Shown: positions 33,637 through 42,669 of the stretch, one piece after another
How the letters are laid out: the number at the start of each line of letters is the position of its first letter
Position numbering within the stretch: position 1 is the first letter of the stretch
Origin: Cladophialophora immunda
Lineage: Eukaryota > Ascomycota > Eurotiomycetes > Chaetothyriales > Herpotrichiellaceae
NCBI RefSeq assembly: GCF_000835495.1
Contig: NW_015622547.1
Location: forward strand, 2,542,001 to 2,606,000
Reading direction: 5' to 3'
DNA: 64,000 nucleotides
Notes under the pieces: generated by a model
Told to the model about the DNA's origin: nothing
Seen by the model: only the letters and a program-made list of their open reading frames with translations
The model's database searches: none
Program-made: the position numbers and the translations under genes

Positions 33637-36312
33637 TCAATACTTTGATTCGTTGAAATCCTTCTCGCTACAGCCGTCTTCGTCTTCCTCCACGAAGCTT
33701 CGGCTCGGGTGGTAAGAACGTAAAGGTTCTGGCACATTCAACCGACCAATATCAACGTTTTTGCACCCTTGGGGACAATTGCGTGTGAATGTGTGTCTCA
33801 AGCCTTGCGGTGTTGGGTCCCAGTCCATGTTGTAGCTGTTTTCGTCTTGACAATCGGCAATTCTGGCAAGGAAACTGTTGGTATACCATCCCCATGTTTC
33901 CTGGGCCGAAGGCGGGCTTCGCGAACACGTGCCCTTGAGGCAATTCCTCTCATCGACAACACTCCCGCGAATTTCCATGCCAGGTATAAACGGCCCCTCG
34001 TACCATCTACTTACACAGCCAAGCCTCCAGCGCGAGTCAAGCGGGCATAGATGGTACTGCAGCCATTGGCTTCTGTGTAAAATGTGACTGTACTTGTATG
34101 CCCGGCCCCTTCGACTGAGACATGGCGGCTGACTGCGTGACCTCATTCGAGTCCCATCAGTCGCGCGCGAAGCTCTATATTGCATCATCATGATGACTCC
34201 CGAATCATCCTGAGAATCATCCACAAGATCAAAAAAGGCGTCTCTTTGGTCAGATACCAAATCTCTGAGGTCCACATCTTTGGTGACGCGTTCCTTTCGC
34301 TCAATAAATATCCAGGGTCCCTCGTCTTCCTCGTCCTGCGTTGGGACCCAGGCGATTTCTGTTGGGAGACGAGGGTCATCGCCGAATGCACCAGGAGGCT
34401 GCTGCAGTTTGTACACATTGATTTTCCAAGGCTGGTCAATAATCAGACTCCAGTCTGCCGGTGTTGGTCCGTACACAAGCTGCACCACGACCGGAAGCTG
34501 GTCCCGGAGTCCAGGGCCATTCTGGACACCGAGAGTTCTCCAAACCTCACTCTCGTGTTCACCGTACTCTCACAGGCCCAGTCCGGCTCGCTGTATCATT
34601 TCGGCCCAGGTATGAATCCGATCCAGTGGTGTCCCCAAGCCCTGCAATCGCCAATCGTGAATATGGAGAAAGTCCAGCAATGGCGTCGCTTGCCAGCCGG
34701 CCGGATCATAGCCAAAGTCGTATTGAGGAGCGGCAATGGTCGAAGGATCTGCGCCACTCTTCAGGGCGCTGAGCCCAATATCGAACCATCCTTGGTTGCG
34801 CAAGGGGTTTTTGGTAGCAACGTAGTGGAGGACGGTTCTGCCCTTGCTACTCTTCAACGAAGCGAATCTTGGATCCAGTGGTTTATGGAGTCCGACGAAT
34901 CTCATAAAATCAGCCGCATCCAGCAATGGGAGCTGCGAGGCCAGCTCAAATCTCGCCTCTAATGAGCCAGAATCGAACCCGGGCAGTTGATTTTGCAGCA
35001 CGATCTCCAGGTTGTCCATATTCACGCAGTTTTCTAACCATGTACATCGACCAATGTCGTCGAGGTCTGTATAGACCTCAAAGCCTGGGTCCGTCAAGAA
35101 AAGGCGGTACATTTCTGCATCCTGGCTGTGTATGCGCAGGCTATAGTTGCACAGAGCGCTGCTCAGCCTCTCATGGTCTAGCCAAGTGGTCTGGCTGAGG
35201 AGGAATCGGCAGACTTCCAACTGCCCTGTGCGTGCAGCAGCCTATGGCTCATTGCATTCATCGTCAGAGGCCTTGATGTCTTGGGCGGAGGAAGTGCTTA
35301 CCTCAATGAGCGTACAGTCGCCTAGGGTATCTAGTGGTGTTGCCTTTCCGCCTTCAATGAGTCTCCTCATTCCTTCGAGGTTGCCATTTTGGCAATAGTG
35401 GAAGATGAGAGAGTTTCTTGGTACTTGATTGAATGTACGCAAGTGTATCGACCACCCGCACTGAGCCTGAGTGGCGGCAAAATCAAAAATTCGAGTAGTA
35501 AGCCAAGAAGGGAATCGAAAAGTGGCCCGGAATCGCGGGTTGTTGTTCTTTCTCTTGACGCCTCTGATCCCAAAAGAGCGCTCACATTGGCTGGTGCGAT
35601 GAATCACTTGAACATTCGACACCCCTCGTATCTCAGTCGTTTCGGTTTCCAGAAACCCAGCGACAACAGGTCCGCGGGCTGTAGCAGTGTTAGTATTATC
35701 CGTCTGTGTTGAGAATATCATCTGTCGATGTTGCGGCGACAACACCGAAGACTGGCCAAGCAATGTTAACTGTTGCAAAAGACTGGCGTTCCCGGCGGAA
35801 AGTTGAGCTTGAAGACCGCTGATGAGAGTGCCATGGATTGCTAGCATATCAGTATACGCCTGATCTCGTCGCATTTGTTCTTCGCCCAGGTACATCATAT
35901 ATGCTAGCTCGAGAGAGCTCTTTGCCTTCTCTAGCCCATCAAGTAGCTCTTTGACACCCCGCTGTTTGAATGCAATGTATAACCTGCCACCTATCTTCGC
36001 ATCCCCAGAGAGGCGGTCATCCATTTTATCAACCAGTTCTTGTATGTCGGCGGTATGCAGTTCGCATTCGGCGATGCAGCGGGTGAGGAGAGCGTCGGTG
36101 GCACCTCCCTGCTGTCGGCGTTGCTCGAGTTGCCGCAAGGCTAGGGCTATCGTCTCTAAACTGTGCTGGAGTCTGGCAATCGTTCGAGGTGCATCCCGAG
36201 CCGCGTGGTAGATCTTTTTCAGCTTTGCAGCGGATTCCACGAGTTGAATGCTCAGCGAGAGCAGACCCGCACCGCTGGCGGCAATGCCGAAAGCCGCCTC
36301 GACACCCGACAT
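33637..36312 (-). pseudogene. STAND N-terminal/ankyrin-like gene interrupted by in-frame TGA
   Basis: Exon 1 runs 36312-35302 and exon 2 from 35241 down (GTAAGC donor, CATAG acceptor, phase 0), joined as TLIE/AAARTGQLEVCRFLL. The N-terminus MSGVEAAFGIAASGAGLLSL with a long helical bundle is the fungal STAND N-terminal type that usually heads NLR-like or ankyrin proteins. Ankyrin-like pieces follow (NSLIFHYCQNGNLEGMRRLI; SKGRTVLHYVATKNP). At 34572-34570 the frame meets TGA after QRAGLGL but continues unbroken in the same frame as EYGEHESEVWRTLG and about 300 more codons to a stop at 33637. The flanking AG-x-x-L-(stop)-EYG reads like a family motif with one residue replaced by a stop. Without the stop the product would be about 871 residues; with it, about 560. 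Alternatives are UGA readthrough, a genuinely shortened protein, or a sequencing error. Confidence 0.75.
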
Positions 36313-36640
36313 TGTCGGGGGTGATGGAACAATTCAGGATTGATAGCGCAGATAAGTTCAAGTCAACATCGTAGTGTGGAGTGACAAGAAGTGGACAATT
36401 GATCTTGCTCGCTAAGCAAGGCTGGCGGCTACTCGATGCCTAGCACGTGTCCAAGGACTTGGGCAGTTGCTAGTGGTACATAGAATATATTGGGCCACGT
36501 CAGTCAGCAGATGAGGCCGACACGGACCGAGTTGCACAAGAGGGCTCGCAGTAAGGCAGAATTCATTCGAGGTGCTGGGTTAGCGCTAGTTCCAAAAACG
36601 GACTCCCCTGGGCTGAATTTGGTGTGATCGAGTAAATGAA

Positions 36641-36668
36641 GAGTACTACATAGTACTATGTAGTACTC
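36641..36668. repeat. Perfect 28-bp palindrome
   Basis: The 14-base arm GAGTACTACATAGT is followed immediately by its exact reverse complement, with no spacer. The inner 12-mer CTATGTAGTACT (36656-36667) occurs again at 37951-37962. It could be a binding site for a dimer or a relic of a terminal inverted repeat. Confidence 0.8.
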
Positions 36669-37947
36669 CAGCTGCTACTTTCAGTAGGCATGGCTAGATT
36701 CAGACGCTGATGAGCCTGGCTTGGGCTAACTCCAGGTTAGGTTGATCTACTGCAATGAACTCAGTCTATTTCTGGGAGGAATAATACTATGTAGAACTAT
36801 TGTAGTTTGAGCAATGAGGCTGAAGTGCAAAACGGGGAACCTTGAAAGTGATGGATTGGGGGTATTTGGCACCATAAACGGCTTAGCTTTGTATGATCTG
36901 GGCATTACCCGATTCGGACAAAAAGGTGACTCGTTTCAACTACATTTCCAATTTGCTTTCGCTACGGAGTACTCAAATGGCATTTATGGTGTGTCAACAT
37001 ACAAAAGGTACCAGTACTAGGTTAGAAAGGTGGAAGAACAACTTCTACTTCGAGTGGTCCACCTGACATTGATCTGAGTGTTTAGACCACACATCCTACG
37101 CAGTAGACCAAGCTACGGTTTTGCCACTTCTTCAATATAATATCAGAATCAAGTGTGTGCGCGGGAGTACTAGCAATACAGTAGTATTTCCGCCTCCCAC
37201 CTTGACGAAAAGGATTGCTAATAGCAGCAGTAACTTTCTACAGGAATATCTGAGATCTCCAAGCCGTACTGATTCGAACTGGAGTTGGATCAGTTAGATC
37301 TGAACCTGGGTCGGATCGCATCTGTAACAAAGCTGGTTTGGGACTTGGCCCGGTCCAACCTAAGGAGCGATTCAAGCACCCCAACACAGCCGCAGACTAC
37401 TATGTATCTTGAGCTCGGATCCAACCCGGACGAAGATCCGATCAACCTGAGGCTGGATCAGTCCTGTGTCTAGTCTGAACTGATGTCGACATGGTTCGGA
37501 AAGATCCGTATCCAGTCTTGGGAAACCGGTCTCAGCTCAATGTTGAAACCAGTCCGAAGTGGCAGTGGCCGTAGTGCCTAACAAAAGAGCGAGACGGGAG
37601 GAATCGTAGTCCCAATAGGTGCCCTATCATGGTACTTCCCTTCACGACTCTGTAATGTTAAACGATTCGGCCACCACAGGTGACTAAGCTGCGTACGATG
37701 TCAAGTGAGTGTGTATAATCCAGTTGCACTTGCAGGCTAGCTCGAAGCGGATCAGTAACGCTCTTGAGTTCAGTTGACCGAGTTTCAATCTGGCCCTTGT
37801 TTGCTGCCAATGATAATGCTAGTGCTGCAGGTACGTCGCAAGATCGGGGATAAGGATTGTACCTCCCGGAGTTAATATTGAATTTTTACTATATACATAC
37901 TAGTTACTCCTCATTAATGACGCTTGTGCTTAAACGTCCCTATTTAC

Positions 37948-37973
37948 CTGCTATGTAGTACTACTAGTAGCAG
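37948..37973. repeat. Partial copy of palindrome motif
   Basis: Contains CTATGTAGTACT, identical to the inner half of the palindrome at 36641, within CTGCTA...TAGCAG inverted arms of 6 bp. It lies about 65 bp before the NmrA-like start codon. Confidence 0.6.
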
Positions 37974-38035
37974 ATTGTATCATTACACCTCCAAACTTCG
38001 CCTGATCCTCTTGACTGTCCTATCTGGGACTCATA

Positions 38036-39004
38036 ATGTCCTCTACAGGGAACAGCCCGAACAGCATCATCATCTTCGGCCCAACTGGTAATGTTGGCTC
38101 CGTCGCTGCTCGAGCCGCTCAGGAACATGGCGGCAAAGTGTTCCTCGCAATGCGCGATCCGGAAAAGGCGATCCCAGGCTTGACGCTCGAACAAGAGCGG
38201 GAGGCTGGCTTCGAGAGAGTCTACGCGGACCTCACAAAACTCGAGACTGTTGAAATTGCTGTGAGCAGGACCGGAGCGAAGCGTGCGTTCATCTACGCGA
38301 TTCGGTCGCCCGATCACATGAAATCCTCCATCGTCGCGCTCAAGTCTGCAGGCATTGAGTTTATCGTCTTTCTGAGCAGTTACACTGTCCCGGACAATCT
38401 GAGTGTGGACACTATTTCGCCGAGCAACTTCATCGCCTGGGGACATGGCCAGGTCGAGCTCAACCTCGATCAAGTCTTTGGATCAGACGGTTACGTGACC
38501 GTCCGACCCGGGTCTTTCGCATCCAACTCCCTGCGGTGGAAGGAGATGGCCCAGGAAGGCGAAATCAAAATTGCATATCCAGAAGCGCTTTTCGACTGGA
38601 TTTCGCCCAGTGACATTGGAAGAGTCTGTGGAGTAGTTGCCGCCAAAGGACCCCAAGCCGTCGACGGAAACGGTGGGAGGAAAGTTATTCGACTTTGTGG
38701 CCCTGAGATCATGTCTCAAGCCGCGGCGGTGGACACTATTGGAAGGGTCATCGGCAAGGATCTGAAAGTCGCACGCCTTAACGATCAAGAAGGCGTAGAC
38801 TTCTTTGTGAAAGCTGCGCACCTGCCGGAGCCCGCAGCACAGCAGCTGATCATGATGCTCAAGAAGAGAGTAGAAGATGTGAAAGGTGGTGGAGACTATG
38901 TAAGGTACGAGGAGTCAGTCGCCAACATCTCCAAGTATGGGGGAAGACCGCCTACGGCGTTCCACGAGTGGGTAGAAGAGAACAAGGCAAAGTTTGGTGT
39001 TTAA
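38036..39004 (+). CDS. NmrA-like NAD(P)-binding protein
   Basis: A 322-residue, intronless, atypical short-chain dehydrogenase of the NmrA/HSCARG group. The N-terminal dinucleotide-binding strand is IIIFGPTGNVG (GxxGxxG) followed by AMRDPEK. FIVFLSSYTVPD and VTVRPGSFASNSLRW occupy the positions of the catalytic strand, but there is no YxxxK tetrad, as in NmrA-like proteins, which tend to act as redox sensors or reductases. The central EALFDWISPSDIGRV and a helical C-terminus are typical. The substrate or partner is unknown; no neighbour suggests one. Confidence 0.88.
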   Translation: MSSTGNSPNSIIIFGPTGNVGSVAARAAQEHGGKVFLAMRDPEKAIPGLTLEQEREAGFERVYADLTKLETVEIAVSRTGAKRAFIYAIRSPDHMKSSIVALKSAGIEFIVFLSSYTVPDNLSVDTISPSNFIAWGHGQVELNLDQVFGSDGYVTVRPGSFASNSLRWKEMAQEGEIKIAYPEALFDWISPSDIGRVCGVVAAKGPQAVDGNGGRKVIRLCGPEIMSQAAAVDTIGRVIGKDLKVARLNDQEGVDFFVKAAHLPEPAAQQLIMMLKKRVEDVKGGGDYVRYEESVANISKYGGRPPTAFHEWVEENKAKFGV

Positions 39005-40994
39005 AGAGCCTCTGCCTGTGGCGGCAGGAGATGAAAGTCAGGCCTGGGCTGATCATGATGGATTGATATATCTTTGCAGAGCTCGTACGAATGCCTTGAG
39101 GGTAAAGTCGAAATCTTGAGAGGTACACTGGGATCATCTTGGACTTTCGACTCCAGAGCATCTTTGGTGTCCGATCTCAATCATGTTATTGGCTTGCTTT
39201 AATGAAGTCGAGGGTTCTAATCTCAGTATGGTACGTTTCTGTCCGATATAGGCCCTCATATACTAGTAACCAGTACCAGAGAGATAATAGTCGTTCAAGC
39301 GGCTTACAGAACCACAAAGACGAACACATCGCAGCTCTTCTGCGTGCGACAAGCTGTGACGTTGTGCCCGGCAAAATGATAAATAAGGCCGAAGAGAGTC
39401 GCAGGTACGTGGCCCTGTATCTTTGTTTCGACCGCATATATATACTTGTAGTTGGAGATAGTACGTTTAGTGCATGTCTGTCCAAACTCACCTCCGAGAG
39501 TCGTAGCATACTGTTGGCCGCAGACATAGTGTTCAACTGACGGCTTCTGGATCTGCGGTGGACGTAGGGTTCGGGGACATTGCTCACACTGTCAAGTGCT
39601 CAGTACACTCACTGGCTAGATCTTCGACGTCGATGTGTGAGTGGTTAGAGCCTCTCTCTTCTCAGCACCATCCGATGAATCGAATTCCTCGTCTGGAGCT
39701 GAAAGTATGCCGAGCACTGGTCTAGCTATATTGGCACTAGTTAATCTTGGCGAAATCTAGCCCCTTCTTTCGCTTCTTCCGAGTGTGGACAGCTTCCGTC
39801 TTCTCTTGAATACTCCTTATGTCCCACAGCCTCGTCTCCGGTCACGTCCTTCGCTGAATTCATTTCGAAATAGCTTACTTCTTGTTGACGAACTGGCCCA
39901 TGATCACAGGCCACATGTACCGAACTCTCCTCCGCCTTTGGATCCTGAATCTCTCCCACTGCTGAAATACTTCGGGAAACCCATTCGCTCATGTCCTCGC
40001 ACTAGATCGAAGCCTTTTAACACTAGCCGAACCACGGGAAGAGCAATACGAGATGCTCCCCGGCTCGCCTACTTATGACCTTTCGGAAACCACACTTAGC
40101 TCAGTCGTGTGACGATGCCCTGTCTCTTTGCTCCAGCCTCAATGCGATGGTAAACTTAGGTTGCAAGCCCGACCTCGACCTGCCTTCAAGCTTTGCGACA
40201 GCCACACAACAATGAAATTGGGCAGCAGCGCATGGAGGAGCAATTTTTTTTACCGTGGTCTAATAAACTAAGGCGAGATCATTGGTCACTAGATGTACCG
40301 GGCGAGTGTCGAAGCAGACCCGACAAACCGGATCAACCGCTAGGCCGATTGTCCAGGGCTGATTGAAATCCCATGTCTGATATCGAAATACTCAGCAATC
40401 TTTGATGGGTGGAGATGCAATCGAATCTCGGTCTGCTGACCTCCGGCCACCCTCTCTACGCTCAAGGTCTGCCTAAACCCTAATGCAACGAAGTTAGCGA
40501 TGATGAAGCCCGAGTCGTTGGTAAGTTCGGCAAAAAGGGTCTGGGCCTGCGGCACCTCGTATTCTAGAGAAACTAAAAGCTCTCTAGCCTCACTCACCAC
40601 GAATCAGACGGGGCGTGAAAGAAACACGCCTTTGAGCTTGGAGTGCTTGTCGACCTGGCAAAACAAGACCGTCAAGGTTGACTCGGCGCGGCACATGCCT
40701 CGCCAAAGGCGCCTTCAGCCCGACATGCCTGCTGCCGTTGCCACTGATTTTGACCGACTAATGCTTGGTTGTGAGTTCTGGAGCCTCATTGATAAGGCGC
40801 AGGTGCTACTCGGCCGGCTTTCAATTTCCCCTTCGCTATCGATCCATTCCAGCATTCGTCGTTCTGGGAGCACTGCTCGTTTGCATTGGAAACGACCCTG
40901 CAATGGATCTTTTTTCAACCTGCAGGCCAGAGGACCAGCGAGTCCTTGCGATGAATTACACCCCGAGGGCAACACCGTCGATGTAGCTGCACAG
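39005..40994. other. Intergenic region plus unresolved 5' end of the next gene
   Basis: No independent gene is supported up to about 40500. From 40500 to 40994 a plus-strand frame runs into the membrane-protein gene, and an overlapping frame near 40765-40983 has a hydrophobic stretch (IPAFVVLGALLVCIG). One of these may hold upstream exons of the next gene, but I could not join them with good splice sites. A run of T residues occurs at about 40244-40250. Confidence 0.4.
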
Positions 40995-42110
40995 GTAATC
41001 CATCTCGAGGGTCGGCCTACACTGCTTTTCATCTCGTTTCTTGCCACCTGCGTCGGCTTCGTCTCTGTCCTCCTAATCTTCATCTGGAGTTTCTTTGGAC
41101 GACCCCCAAAGGAAAACGGCCTGTGGTTCAGGAAGAACCATGGGCTGAAAGGGTGGTCGTCCCTTTCCGGGATCATGATTTTGACTCTGCTGTGGGTGCT
41201 CTCTCTCACCATGTCCACGGGTATACTCCTTAGAGACTGACTATATACGTCAACATAGCTTCTTCTTTTCGCGGACGCCGTCTTTCGTTTCCTCAGGTAC
41301 CGCCACTACACTGTCGACATTGTGTATTTGTGGGCAGAAGAAGTGCGAGACAAGCCGCAGAGCATTGCCGAGTTTTGGCTGTTCATCTCCATCTTCGCCA
41401 GCTGCGAAGAGGCGGCGGTACTAGGCAACGTCGCCCAGCGGGGTGGCATGCGGGTGATAGGACAGACTGCGCGGTGGACCATCGTCCTCCTGGCCATGCT
41501 TGCCTTCCTGGCCGGGCTCGGCGTCGACCTCGCGCACAAGTACTTCCTCGTCAACGCGCTCGACCCATCCAGCAGCGAGGACCCGGACAGCTGCCGCACG
41601 CTGACCACGGCCAACACGATCCTGATCGGCGTGTCCATCGGCGTCTACGGCGTGATGGCCGTCGCCGGCATCTACGGCACCGTCATCGCCCTCGGCTTCG
41701 ACCCGGGCGACGGCAAGCACCACGGCTTCCACAAGTATCGGAGGTACTGGTCCGCGCTGATCGTGGCGTTCCTGGCCCGCTCGATGCTGGGGCTCGCCGC
41801 CGTCATGGTCTTCGACTGGTTCAACATGGGCCCCTACGACATGTTCAGCATGGTCTACGCCATCGTCTACGCCGCCACCACGGCTGTCATGTTCTTCTGC
41901 ATCGCCGGCCTGATCAGGATCCCGAATCCCGTCGACGAGGAAGAGCAGCTGTTGCCACCACCACCGCCCCCGCCTCCGCCAATGATGCAGCACGGAATAC
42001 CCATGGCGTACGGTGATGCGGCTTTCGCTCCGCCAAACACATGGGGCTACAAGCAGCCTCCCGTGGTCTATACGCGGATCCCGTCCGACTACCAAATGAA
42101 TCGGATCTGA
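40995..42110 (+). CDS. Seven-helix membrane protein, unknown function (5' end uncertain)
   Basis: A polytopic protein whose first exon is unresolved. The best internal model ends one exon at 41195, removes 41196-41258 (63 nt, GTGCTC donor, GACTGAC branch site, CATAG acceptor) and continues to 42110. This gives LTLLW/LLLFADAVFRFLRYRHY in frame. Seven hydrophobic helices are visible: FISFLATCVGFVSVLLIFIW; LSGIMILTLLWLLLFADAV; FWLFISIFASCEEAAVL; IVLLAMLAFLAGLGV; ILIGVSIGVYGVMAVAG; ALIVAFLARSMLGLAAVMV; MVYAIVYAATTAVMFFCI. The tail has nine prolines in a row (near 41955-41982) and is Pro/Tyr-rich. The topology recalls RTA1- or PTH11-type fungal proteins, but I see no diagnostic motif. An alternative reading treats the intron as 41221-41296, which breaks the frame. 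Confidence 0.6.
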
Positions 42111-42669
42111 GTTGAGTATGGGTTGAGTGGAGGCGTGATCCTGCAAGGGCAGAGACTAACGTCTTACGCGGACGACTGTTTTGTGACGATGCGACGAAAA
42201 TCGCAACCTCCCAGCAAAGGAGATACAGGAGAGCTGTGTACGTAGATGGGCGTCATCCCGGTCTCATCTCCTTTTTGCCTCGTCAAGAAGCGCTTTCACG
42301 CGTTCTGAGCCGTTCGTCTGACATTCATGAGACCTTTGCCCTGTCTGCGTCATCATTCATCTGTCTCCTTTCTTTTATGACTACTTGGTCATTTTGGTCA
42401 CGGAGGATGAGTTGATAGTCAATTCTCAACAGACATACCCCCTTTTTCTTGTCTCTGACACGACGAACGGGGCAGCCACCCATCAATAGAAAGCACCCAT
42501 AACTCAAAGTGATCAATGGTTTCAAATGGAATCTTCATTTTTCCATATGCAGTCATCGCGATCATGTACCAGCTCGTATCTTCATAAATGCACTTTTCTC
42601 TATACAAAGGGTTTTAATCTACCAAGTACAGTTTTACCGAGATTTGAAACCCACAAAATGCCACCTCTT
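42111..42669. other. Convergent 3' intergenic region
   Basis: Between the stops of the seven-helix gene (+) and the CSC1-like gene (-). Nothing recognised apart from expected 3' UTR sequence. Confidence 0.55.

Larger units (their letters stand above)
36313..38035. other. AT-richer gene-free region with repeats
   Basis: No supported gene; the longest frame (36814-37020) is a 68-codon orphan. The base composition is visibly more AT-rich than its neighbours. It contains a 28-bp perfect palindrome at 36641, a partial copy at 37951, and a stretch around 37280-37480 where GGATC-type motifs recur (TGGATCAG twice, GATCCG twice). This could be a decayed mobile element, but no transposase or reverse-transcriptase remnants are recognisable. 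Confidence 0.5.

Noticed and set aside
39628..39697. tRNA-like A-box (TGGTTAGAG) and B-box (AATCGAATTCC) spacing
   Set aside because: The T-arm pairs four of five bases, but no matching 7-bp acceptor stem or anticodon stem can be drawn, so it is at most a chance or badly decayed tRNA.
41330..42146. Overlapping frames on both strands of the seven-helix gene
   Set aside because: Arg/His/Gly-rich products typical of GC-rich shadow frames; only one frame yields regular hydrophobic helices.
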